NCBI GenBank assembly: GCA_011052255.1
Contig: DRJJ01000112.1
Coordinates: 1-7,107, forward strand
Direction: 5' to 3'
From: Gammaproteobacteria bacterium
GTDB taxonomy: Bacteria; Pseudomonadota; Gammaproteobacteria; DRJJ01
Length of the DNA: 7,107 nucleotides
Part shown: in pieces, positions 1 through 6,350 of the stretch
Layout of the letters: the number at the start of each line of letters is the position of its first letter
Numbering within the stretch: position 1 is the first letter of the stretch
Program-made: the position numbers and the translations under genes
The notes under the pieces: model-generated
The model's input: only the letters and a program-made list of their open reading frames with translations
What the model was told of the DNA's origin: nothing
The model's database searches: none

Positions 1-288
1 ACGTTCCTTATTGAAGCTCTCTTTCAGATCCGCATTTTCCTCCAGGGCGTTAATTTCAGCGAGTGATCTAGCCGATAATATGCTCCGCTGGTGCTCGATA
101 AAATCCAGAACAGCTGAAGTGATACCGTTGTTTGCCGCCTGAAGAGGCAGTGCAACAGCAACGAGATCCTGGTTATTTTTTGCAAACCGTTTTCCCGTCA
201 TAACCGCAGTAGCCGACAGCACAATGATTGCACTAATACCAACCAGAAGAAGTATGACAAGCAGATTTTTGGTGGAAATTTTTTTCAT
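1..288 (-). CDS. Membrane-anchored sensor-like protein, N-terminal part (runs off the left edge)
   Basis: The first 96 codons are open to the window edge. The protein starts MKKISTKNLL, has one hydrophobic helix at about residues 8-28, and continues as a polar, helix-prone stretch (LPLQAANNGITSAVLDFIEHQ, then an Ala/Glu/Leu-rich part). This is how chemoreceptors, histidine kinases and diguanylate cyclases with a helical periplasmic sensor domain begin. The output domain lies outside the window, so the class cannot be named. The ATG at 288 is the only start available: an in-frame TGA lies a few codons upstream with no other start codon between. No Shine-Dalgarno sequence is visible before it (CAGTTTAAA precedes the ATG). 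The gene begins 10 bases after the stop of the binding-protein gene, which suggests one transcript, translational coupling and a shared function. Sensor role is inferred from topology and context only. Confidence 0.72.
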   Translation of the reverse strand, partial: MKKISTKNLLVILLLVGISAIIVLSATAVMTGKRFAKNNQDLVAVALPLQAANNGITSAVLDFIEHQRSILSARSLAEINALEENADLKESFNKER

Positions 289-298
289 TTTAAACTGG

Positions 299-1501
299 TT
301 ATTTTTTCAGGTCAGCCCAGTCAAACGGGACATATTTTCCAGCGCGGATTATAGTAGGCCAGACTTTATGACTGCCTTGATGTTCACGCGCACTGTAGCG
401 TAAAGTCTCTCCAATCCCTACATCCAGTTTGCTTATACTTAACAAACCATCAATTACGCTCTCACGAGTCAGTTCTGGTTTGGCCTTTTTAAGCCCTTCG
501 ACAAAAATTCTTGCAACAATATAACCTTCGAGTGAAACAAAACCCGGCGCCATATCAGGTGCATATTTTTTCATCGCCTGCCTGTAGGCAACCACACCTG
601 GATGCTTCGATTTAAAATCCGGTACCACCTGCGTGACAATAACACCCTCGCCTATCTTCCCGAGCGCCTTGGCCAGAGCCACGCTCCCGACAAACGACAC
701 GTTCAGAAACAGGGTATCAGGAAAGTCCTCTCGTGCGAGCTTGATGAATGCTGCACACGGTGCATAAGCGCCAACCATAATCACAGCCCTGGGCTCGACC
801 TTTGCATCAAGAATAATACTTAGTGCTTCTTCAACGTTCAGGGTATTACGTGTATATCGACCGTGTGCCAGTTTTTCTGTGTCAGAAAAACCCATGCTCT
901 TTAACGCCCTGATTGCGCCCTTGTAACCTGCATCACCGTAACCGTCATTTTGTGTAAAAAAGGCGATTTCCTCTGGTTTAATACCGGCACTCAGTAAACC
1001 TTTTATCATTGCAGCCGTTTCTTCGGCATAGCTTGCACGGTAATTAATGATGTAACGATCAGGAGGAGTCTGTCGTAAAACACCCGCACCGGTGAATGCG
1101 CCAAAAAGCAGAGTCTTTTCCTCATTCGCAATCGGCACAGTCACAATGGCGGTGGGTGTGCCCACGTTTCCGACTACCGAGATAACCTTATGCTCATCAA
1201 TTAGCTTGCGCATGTTGGGTGCCGCTTTTGATGGCTCATAACCATCATCTATCGCAATCAGTTCCAGTGGCCTGCCATTCACCCCGCCCTGCGCATTGAT
1301 CTCACTAAAATAGGCCTCGACGCCTGCTTTCATGCCCTGCCCGAGAGCACGGGCCGGACCAGACAATACGGTAGTCATGCCAATCTTGATTTCAGTACCC
1401 GCAACGGATTCAATACTTGATGCCCCGAATACCAGTACAAACAGCATGGCTGTAAATAACCCTGGCGTACGATTTTTATGCAGGTATTTTTGTGAATACA
1501 T
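299..1501 (-). CDS. Periplasmic substrate-binding protein, branched-chain amino acid (LivJ-like, type I) family, probably sensory
   Basis: This 400-residue protein has the usual length for the Peripla_BP_6 / LivJ-type family. A basic N-terminus and a hydrophobic core (about residues 14-29) form a signal peptide, probably cut near SVA-GTE (after residue 34). There is no lipobox cysteine, so a soluble periplasmic protein is expected. Family hallmarks are IKIGMTTVLSGPARALG (38-54), the EINAQGGVNGRPLELIAIDD segment (67-86), the GTPTAIVTVPIANE hinge-side segment (114-127), FFTQNDGYGDAGYKGA (181-196), and FVSLEGYIVARIFVEGL (321-337). The C-terminus carries HQGSHKVWPT (374-383). The ATG at 1501 has a strong ribosome binding site. 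Known relatives bind leucine-like amino acids, amides or other small molecules; the ligand here cannot be read from sequence. No permease or ATPase gene is nearby. Instead a membrane sensor-like gene starts 10 bases downstream and a hybrid kinase lies upstream, so I infer a role in ligand sensing rather than uptake. Uptake with a permease encoded elsewhere remains possible. Confidence 0.9.
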   Translation of the reverse strand: MYSQKYLHKNRTPGLFTAMLFVLVFGASSIESVAGTEIKIGMTTVLSGPARALGQGMKAGVEAYFSEINAQGGVNGRPLELIAIDDGYEPSKAAPNMRKLIDEHKVISVVGNVGTPTAIVTVPIANEEKTLLFGAFTGAGVLRQTPPDRYIINYRASYAEETAAMIKGLLSAGIKPEEIAFFTQNDGYGDAGYKGAIRALKSMGFSDTEKLAHGRYTRNTLNVEEALSIILDAKVEPRAVIMVGAYAPCAAFIKLAREDFPDTLFLNVSFVGSVALAKALGKIGEGVIVTQVVPDFKSKHPGVVAYRQAMKKYAPDMAPGFVSLEGYIVARIFVEGLKKAKPELTRESVIDGLLSISKLDVGIGETLRYSAREHQGSHKVWPTIIRAGKYVPFDWADLKK

Positions 1502-1506
1502 AGGTT

Positions 1507-1514
1507 CCCTCCTT
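1507..1514 (-). promoter_or_regulatory. Strong ribosome binding site of the binding-protein gene
   Basis: Read on the minus strand, AAGGAGGG lies 5 bases before the ATG at 1501. It is a near-perfect Shine-Dalgarno sequence and fixes the start. It contrasts with the weak or absent sites before the kinase and the left-edge sensor, suggesting that the binding protein is made in larger amounts than its signalling partners. Confidence 0.85.
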
Positions 1515-1755
1515 CAGACTCTTGCTTCGACTGCAAAGCACATAGCTCAAATTGAACTATCAGCCCTCCCGCAGCAACCTGTGCTAATACCCAAACCCTG
1601 GACGCTGGAATACTGGAGAATAGTTATATAAGGCTTGCAGTTTTTAGTATGTATTTAATTAACACTGAGGGTAACACCCCGTGTCACGTCTTGTCTCCCT
1701 CAGACCAGATATTGCTGACGTTGCTACCATTAATTCTGATCTTCAGCCATGTCCA
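1515..1755 (-). other. Gap between hybrid kinase and binding-protein gene; probable promoter/leader region
   Basis: No credible gene is seen here; the plus-strand frame crossing the right part of the signal peptide and this gap is an antisense shadow. Reading toward the binding-protein gene, the gap holds a nested inverted repeat (1665-1703), then an AT-rich stretch with TTAATTAAAT and a TATATAAC box (1623-1630) that could be a -10 element about 120 bases before the start codon. No convincing -35 partner is visible. The size and content of the gap suggest that the binding-protein/sensor pair has its own promoter, but the promoter position is a guess. Confidence 0.4.
1665..1703 (-). repeat. 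Nested inverted repeat (stem-loop) downstream of the kinase stop codon
   Basis: Outer arms CTGAGGG (1665-1671) and CCCTCAG (1697-1703) are perfect 7-base complements. Between them, GTAACAC (1671-1677) and GTGTCAC (1681-1687) form an inner stem with a 3-base loop; its single mismatch becomes a G-U pair in minus-strand RNA. One base (1671) is shared by the two stems and a 9-base bulge lies on one side. It sits about 50 bases after the kinase stop. On the minus strand the sequence that follows is TGTTAATTAAAT, not a clean T tract, so a standard intrinsic terminator is doubtful. It could protect the kinase message 3' end, act as a weak terminator or attenuator, or be a protein-binding site upstream of the next promoter. 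Confidence 0.5.
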
Positions 1756-4700
1756 TCATACCTGCTTTAGCTTCAATTCCAGTTTATCCAGATAGTGCAG
1801 TGCGGAATCAAAGTCGTAATCCCCAATGGCTCTGGTTAACGAATCCAGAGCTACCGTAAACTGACCACCGGCATGCTGCTGCAAATTCTCAACTATCTCC
1901 GTAGCGTCGGCATCGTCATCCTCCAGCAATGATCGTAGCTTTGTGAGCATGGGAAGCATCTCATCCAGATCCGGCGCAGTCGTATTCTGCCCCGTTACCT
2001 GCGCTTTCTGCTCAAGTTTAGCAAGCACTTCAAGAATGGGTGCCAATTCCCTGCGCACGGCTGCCAGCTCATCATCGGTGTTTTCCTGCCCGGTCTTGAT
2101 CGCCGCCTCCAGTTCGCGCGCCGCTTTCTCCAGCTTGTCCGCGCCGACATTACCGCACACACCTTTAAGCGTATGCGCAAGGCGCTCGGCGGTCTGCCGA
2201 TCACCATCAGCCAGAGCCTGTTTAATCTGCTCGAGAGCATCGGCCTGGCTATCACGAAACTTAATTAAAATATTTCGGTAAAGCTTGCTGTTATTACCCA
2301 CACGTGCCAGACCAGTTTTAGTGTCGATGCCCGGTAGTTCCGGTAGCGTTACTTCAGGCCTTGCCGTTTGTGATTGCGGAACAAAATCCTGGCGTTGCTG
2401 TTCAGGTACCTTGACCCATTTACCCAGCACCACGAATAGCTCCTTGATATCGATCGGCTTGACTACGTGATCGTTCATACCAGCGGCCAGACAACGATCC
2501 CGGTCACCGGCCATCGCATTGGCTGTCATCGCTATGATTGGCAATTCTTTATATTGCGACAGCTTGCGAATCTCAACCGTTGCCGTAATACCGTCCATTA
2601 CTGGCATCTGCATATCCATTAACACACCATCAAAGGTTTCTTTTGCCAGCATGTCCAGAGCCTCCTGACCGTGATTGGCAATGCTCACCCGGGTACCGGC
2701 ACCTTCAAGAATTTCCTGCGCTACCTGCTGATTAATTTCATTGTCTTCGACCAGCAGCAGATGAGCGCCGATGACCTGTTCAGGTAGCTGCGGCATGCCA
2801 TGGTCAGAAGCGGTTCCACCACTCTGCACTTCTTTACCAAACGTTTGCATAATGGTATCAAACAGAGTCGATTCATTGACCGGTTTAATCAGGTAACCAT
2901 CAAGGCCCAGCCTCTCTGACTGGTGCAGCAGATCCTCACGGCCGTATGCAGAGACCATGATAATATGGGGAGGGTTATTGTCGAGCTTAGGGTCTTCCTT
3001 GATCCGCTTGCTGGCCTCCAGCCCGGTCATACCCGGCATATTCCAGTCCATCAGTACCAGACTATATGGTTGATCAGCAGCTGCCTGCTCCAGTGCGCTG
3101 ATGGCCTCGGCTCCTGACGGAACCTCGTCACTCGAGAGACCGAACTGCTGCAGCTGACGGGTCAGGATTTCCCGGGCGGTGGGATTGTCATCCACCACCA
3201 GAACGCGCATACCTTTAAGGTCCGGAGCGGCCGTGAGCTCTGGACGGGCCGGCAAGTGTTCGGCCAGACCCATGCGTACCGTAAACCAGAAGGTAGAACC
3301 TTCGCCGGGAGTGGATTCCACACCAATCTCACCACCCATCATCTCGGTCAGTTTTTTGGAAATTGTCAGACCCAGACCGGTCCCGCCATACTTGCGGGTG
3401 GTGGAGCCATCCGCCTGTGAAAATGACTGGAATAATTTACCCTTTTGCTCTTCGGTCAGACCAATACCCGTATCCTGTACTTCAAAACGTAACATGACAG
3501 CGTCATCCAGCTCCGACGCCTGCGTAATCTTTAGTGTAATACTTCCATGCTCAGTGAACTTGACCGCATTATTGGCCAGATTGATCAACACCTGACCAAG
3601 ACGTAACGGATCACCAACCAGTCCCATCGGAACCTCTGTTGCCATATCGACCAGAAACTCCAGATCCTTCTCAGAAGTTTTAACTGAAATCATACTGGCC
3701 AGGCTTTCCAGGGTTTCCGCCAGATCAAATTCAATCGCCTCCATATCCAGCTTACCCGCCTCGATTTTGGAGAAATCCAGAATGTCATTGATAATACCAA
3801 GCAGGGACTGTGCAGAACTGTGGATTTTCTTTAGATAATCTTTCTGGCGCAGTGTTAACTCGGTATTCAACGCCAGATGGGACAATCCGATAATCGCATT
3901 CATGGGTGTGCGTATTTCATGACTCATATTGGCAAGGAAGTCAGACTTGGATTGACTGGCCTCTCTGGCTACTTCCGTGGCCTGCTCCAGTTCCTGCTGC
4001 ATACTCAACAGGTCAGTGATTTCCGTTGCTACACCACCCAACGCAAAAACCTTGCCTGACGGATCTGAAACGGGAAACTTAAATGATCGATAAGCACGGG
4101 TCGTACCATCATCCTGCGGCAAATGCTCTTCACTCTGTAGCGGACTACAGCTGTCTGCTACCTCGCGGTCTTTGGCGGAAAACTCTCTGGCTATGTCAGC
4201 AGGAAGAATATCAAAGTCTGTCGCGCCGATCGCACGTTCCGCAGCGATACCTGCCAGCTCGCTCCATACACGGTTGACCATCAGATATCGACCATCCAGG
4301 TCTTTTAGATAAATAGCCGTAGGTGAATGATCGAGTACAGCATGTATGAGTTGCTGGCTTTCGGCCAGCTTATGTGTGCGTTCTTCTACTCGCCTTTCCA
4401 GTCCGGCATTAAGGCGCCGAACCTCTCGCTCACTCTTTTTACGACGCCGGACATTCTGGGCCAGCACGATGACTACCGCCGTCAGCATCAAAATAAAGAA
4501 TGAAGCGACCCAGACCAGCATAGGGTTAGTGCTGTATATAGATTGAGGCTGATTAAAGATCTGCGCGTCAGCCGGAAGATTGGCTGAGTTCAAGCCATGC
4601 CTGATTAGCGCATCATAATCGAATACATCAACATGAGGTGCTTCCTGCCAGCGTGGTATCCCTTTTGTACTGCCAGACTGTATTATCTGTATGGCCAGTT

Positions 4701-6246
4701 TGGCAGCCATTTCACCCTGAACGAATCCACTTGCAATGCGCCCTCCTACTATGCCAAGGCCGGGCCTGAAACCCCATGTAACATAGACCGGCGCCGGACT
4801 ATTATCCGCCACCAGCATGTTGCTTTTTTTCAGCGAGATTACCTGGCCTTCACTAATGCGTACATATATAAGGTATATGACTATGGCGTTTTTCGATAGG
4901 CCCTGTAGACGTGCGGTCAGTTCTGCAGGTGGCAAACCTTCCAGGTAATGGAAGTTAAGTCGCCCTTTGTATAGAGTCTCTGCGGCACGCGCCTTGTCCA
5001 GCATTGCGGCACTGCTATTGGATTTGTCTGCAACAAAGTAAACATCGCGGGCATCTTCCTGCAAACCCAACGCGACATCCAGCGTGTCTTTTACCCTGAG
5101 ATTTTCTGTGTAACCAAAAACATTCGTATAACCTTCGGTGCGTGCTGGTTCCAGCTTGTTAATGCCGCTGAAAACCAGCGTAACGCCAGGGAAAATTTCA
5201 TCACGATATTTGAGCATGAAATCCAGTGCGTTGTCATCGGTCGATATGAGAATATCAAAACGTTCGTTCTGATATTTTATCTTTAGCAGAGCCGCGTAGG
5301 CCTGCAGATAATCTTTAGTAAAATGACGTTTGGTATCCAGGTGTTCAATGACCAGATCGACATCACCTTCAGGGTCGATTACTGACTGCACGCCACGCAT
5401 CACATTATCAGACCAGAAAAAGCCCGGATGGTAGCTATTGAGCACAAACACACGCTTTTTTGCGACTGGGACAATATTGGCTACACCGTTCATGACGCTG
5501 GTACGGTCATGTTCAGGCTGCCGATCAGGTACGGATGAAGTCTGCCAGAATACCAGCGCCGCGGTTAGTACAGCAATAATATAAACTACCGCTAGCCATC
5601 CTCTGGTTTTCCGTTTGCTATCGTTAAACCATGCCAGTGCAATGAAGCCCGTTCCCAGTACGATGAATCCAAATGCCGTATGAATGGCCATGCGGGTCAA
5701 GTGACCCCATCCATAAGCCGTCTCTGCACCGGCAAGATAACCGGCAAAAGCGACGAGACCCAAACTGATGATAATAGCGCCCATAATTCCGGTCGAGGCC
5801 GATGTACTGGTTAGCCGGCCCCGCAACAAGCTAAGCAGCACGGTCAGACCCGTCAAACTAAAACACAGGGCCGTATTAGGTGCCATTCGACCGGGATGTG
5901 AAGTGGCGACCTGGATATAGTGCTCCATGAATAACTGGTCGATATGCAGATCCGGGCCAAAGATGTACTCCACCAGCGTGAGCATACCCACAAGAAATAC
6001 GGCAAAGCCGGTTACGAAGGCAAATCGTGCCCAGGACCAGATCAGGCCCAACAAGGCCATGCCGCCCAGGGCAAAGCCGAGCGCCGTGTTGTATTGCATG
6101 GGTACGAAAGCCGGGTTAACCTGAATGAGCGCTGGTTCATGCAGATACCAGCCCAGCAGGACAATGCCACCTAGCAAGAGTGATATCAAGCCGGAAAGGT
6201 TTGCGGTACGTAAGGCCCATGGCATTTCAGTTATCTGTTTAAGCAT
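1756..6246 (-). CDS. Hybrid sensor histidine kinase: 7TM domain - ABC-type binding domain - TM - PAS - HisKA - HATPase - REC - REC - HPt
   Basis: This 1496-residue inner-membrane receptor contains a whole phosphorelay. Residues 1-240 hold seven hydrophobic helices (about 17-34, 51-70, 75-95, 122-141, 153-172, 186-206, 216-234). Residues 264-545 form a periplasmic ABC_sub_bind-like fold (RVFVLNSYHPGFFWSDNVMRG; GYTNVFGYTENLR; YVTWGFRPGLGIVGGRIASG). An eighth helix (574-598) returns to the cytoplasm. A coiled coil and a PAS domain (about 631-745, with IYLKDLDGRYLMVN) follow. HisKA has H776 in SHEIRTPMN; the ATPase has N893, DTGIG (925-929), a phenylalanine box (LFQSFSQAD) and GTGLGL (955-960). 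REC1 has D1019/D1020, phosphoacceptor D1067, S1099 and K1121. REC2 has E1167/D1168, D1211, T1241 and K1263. HPt has H1358 in AHTLKG. A helical tail (1418-1496) ends the protein. All key residues are intact. The ATG at 6246 has only a weak AGGT-type ribosome site about 7 bases upstream, but no ATG or GTG is better placed. Its target regulator is not in the window and its ligand is unknown. Confidence 0.95.
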   Translation of the reverse strand: MLKQITEMPWALRTANLSGLISLLLGGIVLLGWYLHEPALIQVNPAFVPMQYNTALGFALGGMALLGLIWSWARFAFVTGFAVFLVGMLTLVEYIFGPDLHIDQLFMEHYIQVATSHPGRMAPNTALCFSLTGLTVLLSLLRGRLTSTSASTGIMGAIIISLGLVAFAGYLAGAETAYGWGHLTRMAIHTAFGFIVLGTGFIALAWFNDSKRKTRGWLAVVYIIAVLTAALVFWQTSSVPDRQPEHDRTSVMNGVANIVPVAKKRVFVLNSYHPGFFWSDNVMRGVQSVIDPEGDVDLVIEHLDTKRHFTKDYLQAYAALLKIKYQNERFDILISTDDNALDFMLKYRDEIFPGVTLVFSGINKLEPARTEGYTNVFGYTENLRVKDTLDVALGLQEDARDVYFVADKSNSSAAMLDKARAAETLYKGRLNFHYLEGLPPAELTARLQGLSKNAIVIYLIYVRISEGQVISLKKSNMLVADNSPAPVYVTWGFRPGLGIVGGRIASGFVQGEMAAKLAIQIIQSGSTKGIPRWQEAPHVDVFDYDALIRHGLNSANLPADAQIFNQPQSIYSTNPMLVWVASFFILMLTAVVIVLAQNVRRRKKSEREVRRLNAGLERRVEERTHKLAESQQLIHAVLDHSPTAIYLKDLDGRYLMVNRVWSELAGIAAERAIGATDFDILPADIAREFSAKDREVADSCSPLQSEEHLPQDDGTTRAYRSFKFPVSDPSGKVFALGGVATEITDLLSMQQELEQATEVAREASQSKSDFLANMSHEIRTPMNAIIGLSHLALNTELTLRQKDYLKKIHSSAQSLLGIINDILDFSKIEAGKLDMEAIEFDLAETLESLASMISVKTSEKDLEFLVDMATEVPMGLVGDPLRLGQVLINLANNAVKFTEHGSITLKITQASELDDAVMLRFEVQDTGIGLTEEQKGKLFQSFSQADGSTTRKYGGTGLGLTISKKLTEMMGGEIGVESTPGEGSTFWFTVRMGLAEHLPARPELTAAPDLKGMRVLVVDDNPTAREILTRQLQQFGLSSDEVPSGAEAISALEQAAADQPYSLVLMDWNMPGMTGLEASKRIKEDPKLDNNPPHIIMVSAYGREDLLHQSERLGLDGYLIKPVNESTLFDTIMQTFGKEVQSGGTASDHGMPQLPEQVIGAHLLLVEDNEINQQVAQEILEGAGTRVSIANHGQEALDMLAKETFDGVLMDMQMPVMDGITATVEIRKLSQYKELPIIAMTANAMAGDRDRCLAAGMNDHVVKPIDIKELFVVLGKWVKVPEQQRQDFVPQSQTARPEVTLPELPGIDTKTGLARVGNNSKLYRNILIKFRDSQADALEQIKQALADGDRQTAERLAHTLKGVCGNVGADKLEKAARELEAAIKTGQENTDDELAAVRRELAPILEVLAKLEQKAQVTGQNTTAPDLDEMLPMLTKLRSLLEDDDADATEIVENLQQHAGGQFTVALDSLTRAIGDYDFDSALHYLDKLELKLKQV
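5629..6099 (-). repeat. Threefold protein repeat in the kinase membrane domain
   Basis: Within kinase residues 50-206 three helix starts share one pattern: MQYNTALGFALGG (50-62), MAPNTALCFSLTG (121-133) and MAIHTAFGFIVLG (186-198), that is M-x-x-[N/H]-T-A-[L/F]-x-F-x-x-x-G. The spacings are 71 and 65 residues. Each is followed by a second membrane helix, and the first two helix pairs also end alike (LTLVEYIFG and VAFAGYLAG). This points to three copies of a helix-hairpin unit. It is a repeat at protein level; I did not see it as a repeat in DNA. Confidence 0.6.
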
Positions 6247-6275
6247 CGTTATAACCTGACTGGATAGTGAATTGC

Positions 6276-6305
6276 AGAATAACAGATCATGAATGATCAG
6301 ACCAA
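6276..6305 (-). promoter_or_regulatory. Possible promoter with embedded palindrome before the hybrid kinase
   Basis: On the minus strand TTGGTC (6300-6305) and TATTCT (6276-6281) are 18 bases apart and resemble weak -35 and -10 elements (3/6 and 4/6 matches to consensus). A perfect 6+6 base inverted repeat, GATCAT-GA-ATGATC (6285-6298), lies in the spacer, where a dimeric repressor could act. The -10 candidate lies about 30 bases before the kinase ATG. The promoter match is poor and could be chance; the palindrome itself is certain. Confidence 0.3.
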
Positions 6306-6350
6306 GTAACCAGCGATCAAAACAGACTCAATAAAGACACAGGCTATTTA

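Noticed and set aside
602..823. Plus-strand open frame inside the binding-protein gene
   Set aside because: It is antisense to a well-supported gene, has no recognisable protein features and no convincing start signal.
1586..1604. Sigma-54-like site (TAGCAC...TTGC) before the binding-protein gene
   Set aside because: The required GG is altered and the spacing between the two halves is two bases too short.
3179..3595. 138-codon plus-strand open frame opposite the kinase ATPase/receiver region
   Set aside because: It is antisense to strongly conserved kinase motifs and its Ser/Pro/Arg-rich product looks like a shadow of the coding strand.
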